Assembly (NCBI GenBank): GCA_900467185.1
Contig: UBPA01000001.1
Coordinates: forward strand, 48,480 to 112,479
Direction of reading: 5' to 3'
Length of the DNA stretch: 64,000 nt
Source of the DNA: Hyphomicrobiales bacterium
Lineage (GTDB): Bacteria; Pseudomonadota; Alphaproteobacteria; Rhizobiales; Rhizobiaceae
In this document: positions 56,262-64,000 of the stretch, piece after piece
How the letters are laid out: every line of letters begins with the position of its first letter
How positions within the stretch are numbered: position 1 is the stretch's first letter
Translations under genes and position numbers: made by a program
The notes under the pieces: generated by a model
What the model saw: the letters and a program-made list of their open reading frames with translations, nothing else
The model's database searches: none
What the model was told of the DNA's origin: nothing

Positions 56262-56797
56262 GCGAGAGAGAAGACGGCGGTTGGCATCAGGCGGCGATCG
56301 GGCTTGGCGGGAACATCGGCGATGCCGCCGCGGCCATCGCGGAAGCCTTGATGCGGCTCGATGCGCATCCGGACGTGACGGTCGCCGCGGTGTCCAGCCT
56401 CTACCGGACGCCGCCCTGGGGCAAGACCGATCAGGACTGGTTTTTCAATGCCTGCGCGGTGGTGCGCACGACGCTGAGGCCGGTGGCGCTGCTCGAGGCC
56501 TGTCTCGATGTGGAAAAGGCGATGAAGCGGCAGCGGCTGGAGCGCTGGGGGCCGCGCACGATCGATCTCGACGTGCTGACCTATGACAAGGTAACGATGG
56601 AAACAGCGGAGCTCACGCTGCCCCACCCGCGCATGACGGAGCGGGGCTTCGTGCTTCTGCCGCTGGCGGAGATTCTGCCGGACCATATCGTCGCGGGGCG
56701 AAGCGTCGTCGCCTGGGCCGAAGCGGCCGATGCGGCGGGAATCGAGAGGGTCGACGGGCGCGAAGACTGGTGGCGCGACCGTTCTTCCTTCGGCTGA
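56258..56797 (+). CDS. folK: 6-hydroxymethyl-7,8-dihydropterin pyrophosphokinase
   Basis: FolK transfers pyrophosphate from ATP to the pterin, making the FolP substrate. The 179-residue protein shows AAIGLGGNIGDAAAAI, SSLYRTPPWGKTDQDWFFNA, MKRQRLERWGPRTIDLDVL (metal-binding Asp-x-Asp) and LPHPRMTERGFVLLPL. I chose the ATG at 56258 overlapping folB because the domain begins a few residues later. It completes the folate cluster. A GCGAAGCG/CGCTTCGC hairpin at 56887-56906 lies in the gap before the next, convergent gene. Confidence 0.95.
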   Translation: MSEREDGGWHQAAIGLGGNIGDAAAAIAEALMRLDAHPDVTVAAVSSLYRTPPWGKTDQDWFFNACAVVRTTLRPVALLEACLDVEKAMKRQRLERWGPRTIDLDVLTYDKVTMETAELTLPHPRMTERGFVLLPLAEILPDHIVAGRSVVAWAEAADAAGIERVDGREDWWRDRSSFG

Positions 56798-56917
56798 CCC
56801 GGGCGGATGGGGGAGGGCGCGTGCGTACGCCTTCCCGAAAGACGGTCTTTGTTTTTATCGCATTGTTTTTATAGCGTTGTCTAATGGCGAAGCGGAGACG
56901 CTTCGCTCGGACATGCT

Positions 56918-57475
56918 TTAGCGGATCGAGCCGACGGCCATCGAATCCGTCTGGCGCGTGAGGGCGACGCCGATGACGGGGACCATGGTTTCCTCGACCT
57001 TTACCGAAATCGTGATGTTGAGCAGCGACGGGTCCGACATGCGGGCGATCATCGCGCCGTTCAGCTTCTTGCGGTTGATGCCCACGACGATCTTGTCCTT
57101 GGCGACGTTGCCGGAGACGATGTCGAGGCCCTTGCCCTCGGCGCCATCGAGGAACTTACCGGAATAGCTGTTGCCCTTCTGGCTGATGACGGCCGACATC
57201 GGCTGCTTGAAGACGCCGACGCGGCAGAAGCCGTCGAGCTTGATGCCTGTGCCTTCCGTCGGCTCGCCGGTGAGGTCGCAGGTGAACTTCGTGCCCTTGT
57301 ACTTGCCCGCGACGATTTCGCCCGGGCCTTTCCACTGGCCGGCGACCTGTTCGAAGAAGGCCTTGTCGCGGCTTTCGGCCAGCGCGGGGGCAGGGGTGGC
57401 GGCGAACGCCGCCAGCGTGAGTGCGGCCATACATGCGGCAGGGCCGCGCGCGATCAAAGAAGGGCGCGAGAACAT
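56918..57475 (-). CDS. Secreted hypothetical protein
   Basis: The 185-residue protein has a signal peptide (MFSRPSLIARGPAACMAALT, cleavage near ALA/ESRD). The mature part contains FFEQVAGQWKGPGEIVAGKY, FTCDLTGEPTEGTGIKLDGF, SYSGKFLDGAEGKGLDIVSG and repeated beta-type segments. It looks like a periplasmic lipocalin-like or DUF-type beta-barrel, but I do not recognise the family. The ATG at 57475 follows AAGGA by six bases. It is divergent from the cytochrome b gene. Confidence 0.75.
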   Translation of the reverse strand: MFSRPSLIARGPAACMAALTLAAFAATPAPALAESRDKAFFEQVAGQWKGPGEIVAGKYKGTKFTCDLTGEPTEGTGIKLDGFCRVGVFKQPMSAVISQKGNSYSGKFLDGAEGKGLDIVSGNVAKDKIVVGINRKKLNGAMIARMSDPSLLNITISVKVEETMVPVIGVALTRQTDSMAVGSIR

Positions 57476-57680
57476 GGGCGATCCTTGAGGGTCGGTGTCG
57501 AGAACGTGAGGTGACATTGGCACTTGAATGGTTAATGGAGCGTTTCACTCGGCCTGACGACGCGTGCAAAGCGCGACGATCTGCCCGGCCGCTGCAGATT
57601 TGCAACGCTTCCGATTTGCGCCGCCCGCGCTATCTTCAAGCGGCCGATCGGCAGAGACTTTCGACATGGGAGGACGCTTC

Positions 57681-58556
57681 GTGACGCATGCACCTGAAGA
57701 GATCGCGTCCGGCGCTGGGGGTGGCGGGCGGCTGATCTATCGCCACGGGCTGATGACCCGCCTGACACATTGGACCTGGGCCGTTGCGCTGTTCTTCCTG
57801 CTCCTGAGCGGCCTGCAGATCTTCAACGCGCATCCGACCCTCTATATCGGCCAGCAGTCGGGCTTCGCCTTCGACAACAGCGTGCTGAGGATGGACGCGA
57901 TCTACGGCCCCGACGGGCAGCCGCAGGGTCGCACGACCGTGTTCGGGCACAGTTTCGACACGAGCGGCCTGTTCGGCATGAGCGGGCCGGCAGACAGCCC
58001 CGCCTATCGCGGCTTTCCCGCCTGGGCGACGGTGCCGTCCTATCAGGATCTCGCGACGGGCCGCGTCGTGCATTTCTTCTTTGCCTGGGTGCTTGCCTTC
58101 ACGCTGTTCGTCTGGCTGGTTTCCGCCATCGCCGCCCGCAGGCTGCGGCGCGACCTGCTGCCGACCGGGCAGGACCTTCGCCACTTACCCCGCGATGTCG
58201 CCGACCATGCCCGCCTGCGGTTCCGCCATGACGGGCGCTACAACGTTCTGCAAAAGCTGTCCTATGGCGGCGTGCTCTTCGTCCTGTTTCCGCTGGTCAT
58301 TCTGACCGGGCTTGCGATGTCGCCGACCATGAATGCCGCCTGGCCGTTCCTGCTCGATCTCTTCGGCGGGCGGCAGACGGCGCGGACGCTGCACTTCGCC
58401 TGCATGCTGGCGCTTGTCCTCTTCTTCGTCGTGCATATCGTCATGGTGCTGCTCGCAGGACCGGTGAACGAACTGCGCTCCATCATCACCGGCCGCTACC
58501 GCACGCGGGAGACTGTGCCCGCGGCCGATGTCGTTTCCAGGGAGCCGAGATCATGA
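57681..58556 (+). CDS. Cytochrome b/b561-type membrane subunit
   Basis: This di-heme b-type membrane protein probably exchanges electrons between the quinone pool and the periplasmic molybdoenzyme encoded next. The 291-residue protein has about four main helices with His in RHGLMTRLTHWTWAV, RVVHFFFAWVLAF and ARTLHFACML...HIVMVLL. A soluble insert (about 45-115) lies between helices 1 and 2. I prefer the GTG at 57681 because GGGAGG lies seven bases upstream; the ATG at 57666 is in frame. The stop overlaps the next start (ATGA). Confidence 0.85.
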   Translation: MTHAPEEIASGAGGGGRLIYRHGLMTRLTHWTWAVALFFLLLSGLQIFNAHPTLYIGQQSGFAFDNSVLRMDAIYGPDGQPQGRTTVFGHSFDTSGLFGMSGPADSPAYRGFPAWATVPSYQDLATGRVVHFFFAWVLAFTLFVWLVSAIAARRLRRDLLPTGQDLRHLPRDVADHARLRFRHDGRYNVLQKLSYGGVLFVLFPLVILTGLAMSPTMNAAWPFLLDLFGGRQTARTLHFACMLALVLFFVVHIVMVLLAGPVNELRSIITGRYRTRETVPAADVVSREPRS

Positions 58557-59344
58557 GCCGAACCTTTCTTGCCAATCGCCGCCGGTTCCTGACGCTCGCC
58601 GGTGTCGCGGCTTCCACCGTGCCGCTTGCCGGTTGCGACGTGCTCGACGGCGTTCTCTCGGGCGACAGCGCGGTTCGCCAGACGCTCGCCTCCGCAAACA
58701 GCCTGAGCTACCGCGTCCAGCGGATGCTCGCAGGGGACCGGCTGGCGCCGGAATTTGCGGCCACCGAAATCCGGCAGGGGCAGCGGCCGAACGGCTCGAC
58801 CGACCCCGACGGGCCCGATTACCGCGCGCTGAAGGCGACGGCGTTCGCGACCTACCGGCTGCCCGTCACCGGCCTTGTCGAAAAGCCGCTCGATCTCAGC
58901 CTCGACGAAATTCGCGCCATGCCCTCGCGCACGCAGATCACGCGTCACGATTGCGTGGAAGGCTGGAGCTGCATCGCCAAATGGACCGGCGTGCCGCTCG
59001 CCACCCTTCTCGACCAGGCGAAGGTCAAGCCGGAGGCCCGCTACGTCGTCTTCCACTGTTACGACGCCATGAATCTCGGCCTCGGCGGCCCGACGCCCTA
59101 TTACGAATCCATCGACCTTCTCGATGCCCGCCATCCGCAGACGATTCTCGCCTATGGCTGCAACGATCAGGCACTGTCGGTTGCCAACGGTGCGCCGCTG
59201 CGCGTGCGGGTCGAGCGGCAGCTCGGCTACAAGATGGCCAAGTACATCAAGTCGATCGAACTCGCATCGACGCTGGCCCCCTATGGCGGGGGCAAGGGCG
59301 GGTTCTGGGAAGATGTCGGCTACGACTGGTATGGCGGGATCTGA
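58553..59344 (+). CDS. Molybdopterin-dependent oxidoreductase (sulfite oxidase/YedY family)
   Basis: The 263-residue protein has a Tat signal (NRRRFLTLAGVAASTVPLAG) that ends in a lipobox-like LAGC with Asp after it, so it may be a Tat-exported lipoprotein. The molybdenum ligand Cys134 sits in TRHDCVEGWSCIAKW, matching the CVE-W motif of MsrP/YedY. Later motifs are FHCYDAMN, ETILDLLD-like ESIDLLDARHP and PLRVRVERQLGYKMAKYI. Its partner cytochrome b overlaps upstream. The substrate is unknown; methionine sulfoxide or another S/N-oxide is possible. Confidence 0.87.
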   Translation: MSRTFLANRRRFLTLAGVAASTVPLAGCDVLDGVLSGDSAVRQTLASANSLSYRVQRMLAGDRLAPEFAATEIRQGQRPNGSTDPDGPDYRALKATAFATYRLPVTGLVEKPLDLSLDEIRAMPSRTQITRHDCVEGWSCIAKWTGVPLATLLDQAKVKPEARYVVFHCYDAMNLGLGGPTPYYESIDLLDARHPQTILAYGCNDQALSVANGAPLRVRVERQLGYKMAKYIKSIELASTLAPYGGGKGGFWEDVGYDWYGGI

Positions 59345-59367
59345 GCCGTCACAGTCTTGAAGGACGG

Positions 59368-60423
59368 CTAGACGTCGTCCGCCGTCGATCGCTTCTGGCC
59401 GGGGGCGATGTCGCCGATGAAGTCGCCGATGCCGGGGCGCTTCAGGGCGCGGAAGGGCATGGGGCGGCAGAGGTCCATGGCGGCGATGCCGATGCGGGCG
59501 GTCATGAGGCCGTTGACGACGCCTTCGCCGAGGCGGGCCGAGAGCTTCGACGCGATGCCGTGGCCGAGGACCTGCTGGACGAGGCTGTCGCCCACCGCGA
59601 TCGATCCGGTGACCGCGAGATGGGCGAGCACGTCGCGGATGAGGCGGAAGAGGCCGAGCGTTCCCGGACGACCGCCGTAGAGATCGGCCATGGCGCGGAT
59701 GAGGCGGGCCGATTCGAACACGACATAGCCGAGATCGACCAGCGCCCGCGGGCTGACCGCGGTGACGATCGAGACGCGTTTCGACGCGTTGAGGATGAGA
59801 GTGCGGGCCTGCCGGTCGAGCGGTGTCAGGAGCTCGCGCTCAGTCAGCTCGATCAGATGCGGCCCGTCGATGATCTCGCCCTCGGTCGTCTTCAGGCGTT
59901 CGCGGCCTTTCGCCGTCTCGGGACGGGCCGCGAGATGCTGCACGAGATCCGTCATCGTCTTGCGGGCGACCGTGTTGCCGGGGGCGGCAAAGGCGGCCGC
60001 CACCTCTTCTTTCAGCGACTGGACGGCATTCAGCCGCATCAGGCCGAGGACCTCGCGGCCGACGATGCCGAGCACGGCGAGCACGACGATGGCCGCCGCC
60101 GCGATGGCGACATAGCCGAGCGCGTCGTTGCGCGTGAAAAGGTCGCGCACGAGGCTGTCGATCCAGAGGCCGAGGGCAAGCGAGACGAGGATGCCCAGCG
60201 CACCGAGCGCGAGCTTGGCCAGCGAGAACCGACGCCGCGGGCGGCGCTCCTCCAGCGCGGAGACGACGGGTGCGGCGAGCGTCGTCTCCGCGAAGGGGTC
60301 TTCCGCATCCGGCGTCAGGACGACACCATCGCCGAAGCTTGCCGGCGCACGGCGCGTTTCCGGGTGCAATGGCGCCTCTCCGTCAACGGTGAAGGCGGCG
60401 GGGCGGCGGGGAAGGTCGCTCAT
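59368..60423 (-). CDS. YcjF-family (DUF697/TIGR01620) membrane protein
   Basis: The 351-residue protein has a low-complexity N terminus, basic PRRRFSLAKLALGALG, two membrane helices (about 70-90 and 105-125) and a DUF697 domain (about 200-345) with FESARLIRAMADLYGGRPGT and VTGSIAVGDSLVQQVLG. It is the usual partner of YcjX, whose stop overlaps this start by four bases (ATGA). The pair's role is unknown; in enterobacteria they belong to the phage-shock-linked ycjXF unit. Confidence 0.88.
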   Translation of the reverse strand: MSDLPRRPAAFTVDGEAPLHPETRRAPASFGDGVVLTPDAEDPFAETTLAAPVVSALEERRPRRRFSLAKLALGALGILVSLALGLWIDSLVRDLFTRNDALGYVAIAAAAIVVLAVLGIVGREVLGLMRLNAVQSLKEEVAAAFAAPGNTVARKTMTDLVQHLAARPETAKGRERLKTTEGEIIDGPHLIELTERELLTPLDRQARTLILNASKRVSIVTAVSPRALVDLGYVVFESARLIRAMADLYGGRPGTLGLFRLIRDVLAHLAVTGSIAVGDSLVQQVLGHGIASKLSARLGEGVVNGLMTARIGIAAMDLCRPMPFRALKRPGIGDFIGDIAPGQKRSTADDV

Positions 60424-61889
60424 GCGAGGCGGTCTCCGAACAGGAACTGCATGGCCCGATCGAGCCGGATGTGCGGAACGGACAGCTTTAGCCCACCGCC
60501 CGTCTCCTCGATGTGCGGCGGGCGGAAGCGGACGAAATTGACCTCCGGCACGGCCTGCCCGGCTGCTTCGTCCGTCTGGCGGAACAGGCTGTCGGGATCG
60601 CGCGGCAGATCGCCGGGGAAGATCGCGGTCTTGCGCTCGCCGTCGAACAGCTCGCCATTGATGCGCTCGCCGGCGATGGGCGTTCCCACGATGACCGGCA
60701 GCGGGTGGCCGTCATGGTTGACGGTCGCCTCGCAGGTGGCGCGCACCGAGGCGAGCGCCATGACCTCGACACCTGCACCGCTGCCGCCGATGCGCTCCAT
60801 GGCCCGCGACACGATGCGCGCGGTGATGCGCTCCAGCCGGTCATGGCTCTCGTGGTGCAGGTGATCGGCCTTGGTGGCGGCGATCAGCACCTTGTCGATG
60901 CGGCGGGTGAGGAAGGAGGAGAGGAACGAGTTCGTTCCCGGCTGGAAACAGCCCATGACGTCGGCCAGCGCGCTTTCGAGATCGAGCAGCGCCTCGGGCC
61001 CGCGATTGATCGCCTGCAGCGCGTCCACCAGCACGATCTGGCGGTCGAGGCGGGCGAAGTGCTCGCGGAAGAAAGGTTTGACCACATGCGTCTTGTAGGC
61101 CTCGTAGCGGCGCTCCATCATCGCGTGCAGCGAACCGGAGGCCGGACGGCCATCGGGCAGGTCGGGCAGGGGCGCGAAGGTCAGCGCCGGCGAACCCTCG
61201 AGATCGCCCGGCATCAGGAAGCGGCCGGGCGGGAGCGTGGAGAGCGAGCGCTCGTCGGTGCGGCAGGCGCGGAGATAACGGGTGAAGGCCTCGGCCAGCG
61301 CGCGGGTGCGGCCCTCGTCGGCTTCGGCTTGCGGCTGCGCGGTTTCGCAGAGCGCCAGCCATTCGGCGGAAAGCTCGCGGCGGATGCCGCTCCGGGCGCG
61401 CGCGACGGTCGTGGCGCTGAAGGTGCGATAGTCCTGCGAGAGGAGCGGCAGATCGAGCAGCCATTCGCCGGGATAATCGACGATGTCGATCGACAGGCGG
61501 CCCGGCGAGAACATGCGGTTCCAGCCGCTGGCGCTCTCGTAGTCGAGCGTGATGCGCAGCTGCGAGATGGCGCGGGTCGAATCGGGCCAGATGCGATCGC
61601 GCACCAGTGCCGTGATATGATCCTCATACTGGAAGCGCGGCACGGCATCGTCGGGCTGCGGCTCCAGCCGGATTTTCGACACGCGGCCGGAGCGCACGGG
61701 TTCGAACACGGGGAGGCGCCCGCCATTCAGCAAATTATGCACGAGGGAGGAGATGAAGACCGTCTTGCCCGCGCGCGACAGTCCGGTGACCCCGAGGCGG
61801 ACGGAGGGATTGACGAGGCCTGCGGCGCGATCCGTCAGGGTATCCAGAGCGATTTTCGCATCGTCGGACATGCGGGTGAGAAAAGACAC
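60420..61889 (-). CDS. ycjX: YcjX-family P-loop ATPase
   Basis: The 489-residue protein is a DUF463/YcjX GTPase-like protein with Walker A LGVTGLSRAGKTVFISSLVH, the DxxG region IDIVDYPGEWLLDLPLL, FLMPGDLEGSP, and the C-terminal KVLIAATKADHLH (NKxD-like). I prefer the GTG at 61889 because GAAGGGAAG lies about 11 bases upstream; the ATG at 61871 has no such signal. It is followed by the YcjF-like gene with overlapping stop and start. The pair is linked to envelope stress in other bacteria. Confidence 0.9.
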   Translation of the reverse strand: MSFLTRMSDDAKIALDTLTDRAAGLVNPSVRLGVTGLSRAGKTVFISSLVHNLLNGGRLPVFEPVRSGRVSKIRLEPQPDDAVPRFQYEDHITALVRDRIWPDSTRAISQLRITLDYESASGWNRMFSPGRLSIDIVDYPGEWLLDLPLLSQDYRTFSATTVARARSGIRRELSAEWLALCETAQPQAEADEGRTRALAEAFTRYLRACRTDERSLSTLPPGRFLMPGDLEGSPALTFAPLPDLPDGRPASGSLHAMMERRYEAYKTHVVKPFFREHFARLDRQIVLVDALQAINRGPEALLDLESALADVMGCFQPGTNSFLSSFLTRRIDKVLIAATKADHLHHESHDRLERITARIVSRAMERIGGSGAGVEVMALASVRATCEATVNHDGHPLPVIVGTPIAGERINGELFDGERKTAIFPGDLPRDPDSLFRQTDEAAGQAVPEVNFVRFRPPHIEETGGGLKLSVPHIRLDRAMQFLFGDRLA

Positions 61890-62127
61890 GCGGCTTGGCT
61901 TCCCTTCGTTGAGACCAGAAGACGTGGGGGACTGGCGATCCGCTAGCGATATAGGGAGCCGCGCGCGTGCGGGAAAGGCAAAGGCATCGACCATGTGGCC
62001 GAAAGATCGCCTGCAGACCGTGCGCTCAAGCGCGTCGCGATCGTTCAGATTCGCTCCTAACGCTTCAAGTCCTCGTTTCGTGCATGTCGTCGTCGCAATA
62101 CCGCTGCACACTTCTGTGCGACATGTT

Positions 62128-62643
62128 TTACGGGTTCAGCACCTCGACGAGACGGCCGGGGAGTTCGTCCGGGGCCGTATCCGGCTTGCGGGCGATGGCG
62201 ATGACCATGCCCGGCAGAAAGCCGGCCGGTAGCGCGCGCGTGGCGGTCGCCGAGCCGAGACACTCCCAGGCAAGATGCTCGAGAATCGGATTGTGCCCGA
62301 TAATGGTCACCGGAGCATCGTCGCCGGCCCTCGACCGGATGTCGCCGATCACCGCGAGATAGGCATCGAGCGCGCCGTCATAGAGCGGCTCCTCGAAGGA
62401 GATCGAGGCGGACGGCGTCGTGCCGAGCAGAATATCGGCGGTCTGGCGGCAGCGGCGCGCCGACGAACAGGCGATATCGCCCAGCGTCCAGCCGCGTTTC
62501 TGCAGCGTTGCGGCCATGCGGGCCGCATCCGCCCGGCCCATGTCGTCGAGCGTCCGGTCGAAATCCCGCTCTCCGGCCCGCGGGCCACCCGCGCGGGCAT
62601 GGCGGACGAGGAACAGGGCTGGCTGGGACATTGCGGAAGACAT
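62128..62643 (-). CDS. sixA: SixA-type histidine phosphatase
   Basis: The 171-residue phosphohistidine phosphatase has the RHG motif LFLVRHARAGGPRAGERDFD, CSSARRCRQTADIL and the second catalytic His in VTIIGHNPILEHLAWEC. SixA removes phosphate from Hpt or PTS histidines. An orphan Hpt protein lies 9.3 kb away (52938), but nothing ties the two directly. I chose the ATG at 62643; one at 62631 is also possible. The following spacer (62644-62993) holds only the dksA promoter. Confidence 0.86.
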   Translation of the reverse strand: MSSAMSQPALFLVRHARAGGPRAGERDFDRTLDDMGRADAARMAATLQKRGWTLGDIACSSARRCRQTADILLGTTPSASISFEEPLYDGALDAYLAVIGDIRSRAGDDAPVTIIGHNPILEHLAWECLGSATATRALPAGFLPGMVIAIARKPDTAPDELPGRLVEVLNP

Positions 62644-62930
62644 GGGAGAAGCCACCGGACGACTGAGATCAGATGTTGTCCCCCGACCGTCGGCAAAGAT
62701 CAAGCGCCGGACGGGACGCGAATGCTGCGTCGGGCCCGGCCGACCCGGAAATGACTGCCTGTTTTTTCGGCCGGATTGCATCAGGGAGACGCCTGAACCT
62801 GCGGTCGTGCGGGAGCAATCGGGTATCCGACAAGCGCTTTCGTGTCATGTTCTTGTAATTCTGGTGAAATATGAGGCCGTAAGCTTTGTTTTCGAGCAAT
62901 TTGAAATATGCGTTCGCCGTTCGCAGAGAC

Positions 62931-62959
62931 TTGAAACGCAGTCTTCATAGGTCTATAGA
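62931..62959 (+). promoter_or_regulatory. Sigma-70 type promoter of dksA
   Basis: TTGAAA (62931-62936) and TATAGA (62954-62959) have the ideal 17-bp spacing. They place the start near 62967, giving a leader of about 27 nt before the TTG start codon. Confidence 0.7.
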
Positions 62960-62993
62960 CCCGCCGCATGAGATGTTCTTCAGGAGAAACGCG

Positions 62994-63413
62994 TTGAGTG
63001 AGAAGATCGATCTTGGTACCTTCGTTCTTTCCGAAGACGATGAATTCATGAACTCCAATCAACGGGCTTACTTTAGAGCTAAGTTGAATGCCTGGAAGAA
63101 CGATATTCTCCGGGAAGCCCGCGAGACGCTCGGCCACCTGGCCGAAGAGAGCGCCAACCACCCCGATCTCGCCGACCGCGCCTCGTCGGAAACCGACCGT
63201 GCGATCGAGCTTCGGGCCCGCGACCGACAGCGCAAGCTGATCTCCAAGATCGACGCCGCGCTGCAGCGGATCGACGAAGGCACCTACGGCTATTGCGAGG
63301 AGACCGGCGAACCGATCGGCCTGCGCCGCCTCGACGCCCGCCCCATCGCGACCCTGTCGATCGAAGCGCAGGAACGCCACGAGCGCCGCGAGAAGGTCTA
63401 TCGCGACGAGTGA
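62994..63413 (+). CDS. dksA: DksA-type RNA polymerase-binding regulator (cysteine-poor)
   Basis: DksA binds the secondary channel of RNA polymerase and, with ppGpp, tunes rRNA and stress genes. The 139-residue protein has the coiled-coil with AKLNAWKNDILREARETLGH and DRASSETDRAIELRARDRQR, then a zinc-finger fold with only one of the four usual Cys: Cys101 kept, others Thr104, Ser122 and Ala125 (YCEETGEPIGL, ATLSIEAQE). This cysteine-poor form is usual in rhizobia. The start is TTG at 62994, since AGGAG lies seven bases upstream and the protein then matches relatives. A 17-bp-spaced promoter lies just upstream. Confidence 0.93.
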   Translation: MSEKIDLGTFVLSEDDEFMNSNQRAYFRAKLNAWKNDILREARETLGHLAEESANHPDLADRASSETDRAIELRARDRQRKLISKIDAALQRIDEGTYGYCEETGEPIGLRRLDARPIATLSIEAQERHERREKVYRDE

Positions 63414-63452
63414 GCGTCCTCTTCGGGCGTATGAAAAAATCCACTGTGTAGA

Positions 63453-63479
63453 AAATGGTCGCCTCCGGCGGCCATTTTT
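63453..63479 (+). terminator. Terminator of dksA
   Basis: AAATGGTCGCC and GGCGGCCATTT form an 11-bp stem (one G-T pair) around TCC, with TTTTT at the end. Confidence 0.88.
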
Positions 63480-63532
63480 GCGTCAGGCGGCTGTTGCCTG
63501 CGGGACGGCGTCACATCGCGTGGCGCTGTCCG

Positions 63533-64000
63533 TCACGGCTTGCGTTCGTTGCCCATCTCGCTCAGCATCCGGTTCATCTCCTCTTCCAGCGTCGGCTCGT
63601 TTCTCGGGGCCGGGCGGGGAGCGTCGATCGACGGCGCGCGGGGCGCGGGCTCGGTTGCCAGACGGCCGAGGTCGCCGGAGATCTGGGCATCGAGCAGACG
63701 TTCGAAGTCGCGGCCTTCGTCGCGCTTGCCGACCTCGGTGCCGGGCGGCCTCGGTCGCGCAGCGGCGGCGGCCGGCTGTGCGGGGGCGGCCGCGACGGGC
63801 GGGGCCGGGATCTGGGGAAGAACGCGTGATCGGGCGGCGTCGAGGATGTCTTCGGGTGCCGTGCGGACCGCCTGCGCCGCTGGTGGCGTTGGCGTCTGGA
63901 GTGCGGGGGGCTGGGCCGGTGCGGCGGGGCGGGGGGCCTGCGGCGGATGCGGTGCCATGGGCTCCTCTCCCGAGAGGGCCCGGCCCCCATTTTTTCTCTT
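63533..64000 (-). CDS. fliO: C-terminal part of a FliO-like protein (5' end outside window)
   Basis: The minus-strand frame is open to the window edge, so the start lies beyond base 64000. The visible 155 residues begin KRKNGGRALSGEE and continue into a Pro/Ala-rich tail (MAPHPPQAPRPAAPAQPPAL), with a charged end NEPTLEEEMNRMLSEMGNER. In rhizobia the gene downstream of dksA on this strand is often annotated FliO, the flagellar export apparatus subunit, with such a tail. The conserved FliO core is not in the window, so the name rests mainly on neighbourhood and tail. I see no stop before the edge. Confidence 0.55.
   Translation of the reverse strand, partial: KRKNGGRALSGEEPMAPHPPQAPRPAAPAQPPALQTPTPPAAQAVRTAPEDILDAARSRVLPQIPAPPVAAAPAQPAAAAARPRPPGTEVGKRDEGRDFERLLDAQISGDLGRLATEPAPRAPSIDAPRPAPRNEPTLEEEMNRMLSEMGNERKP

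Overview
The window is about 64% GC and carries gene orders typical of Hyphomicrobiales (Rhizobiales), most likely Rhizobiaceae. The clearest pointers are bamA-lpxD-fabZ-lpxA-lpxI-lpxB, a petABC operon, a STAS-fused MlaE operon, a class II DAHP synthase, a cysteine-poor DksA, and a giant coiled-coil protein resembling the Agrobacterium Growth Pole Ring protein. The genes are mostly housekeeping and envelope functions. I see no prophage, transposase, CRISPR array, rRNA or tRNA. Both end genes are cut by the window: bamA on the left and a FliO-like gene on the right.

1-7155: outer-membrane assembly and lipid A synthesis. 7156-16660: gph and rpiA (divergent), a DUF2059 protein, glutathione reductase, a LysR regulator with a divergent small ORF, aroG with a structured leader, a DUF1003 protein and a chemoreceptor. 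16721-26685: an LtaS-like phosphoglycerol transferase candidate, a beta-propeller protein, a DUF2865 protein, malic enzyme, an LpxH-like phosphoesterase, an MFS transporter and a dipeptide epimerase. 26882-31326: an Mla-type lipid transport operon. 31396-39131: a BON protein, hemF, trmL, two ABC exporters (the first preceded by a short peptide ORF) and a membrane endonuclease/exonuclease/phosphatase-family protein.

39593-42458: cytochrome bc1 operon. 43291-52341: one 3016-residue ORF with two membrane spans and a very long 33-residue-repeat region, including a tandem array of near-identical 198-bp units. It is divergent from an orphan Hpt protein and an adrenodoxin-type ferredoxin. 53838-53985 (minus strand) looks like an unannotated small RNA with several anti-Shine-Dalgarno CCUCC motifs and a strong terminator. 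54176-64000: a DUF922 protein, folP-folB-folK, a secreted protein, a cytochrome b / molybdopterin oxidoreductase pair, the YcjX/YcjF-like pair, SixA, DksA and the FliO-like end.

The least expected signals are the putative anti-SD RNA, the tandem-repeat core of the growth-pole protein, the twin hairpins with GGA-containing loops directly after a good promoter upstream of aroG, and the 23-codon ORF with a strong ribosome binding site ahead of an ABC exporter. All calls were made by reading the sequence; no database search was run.
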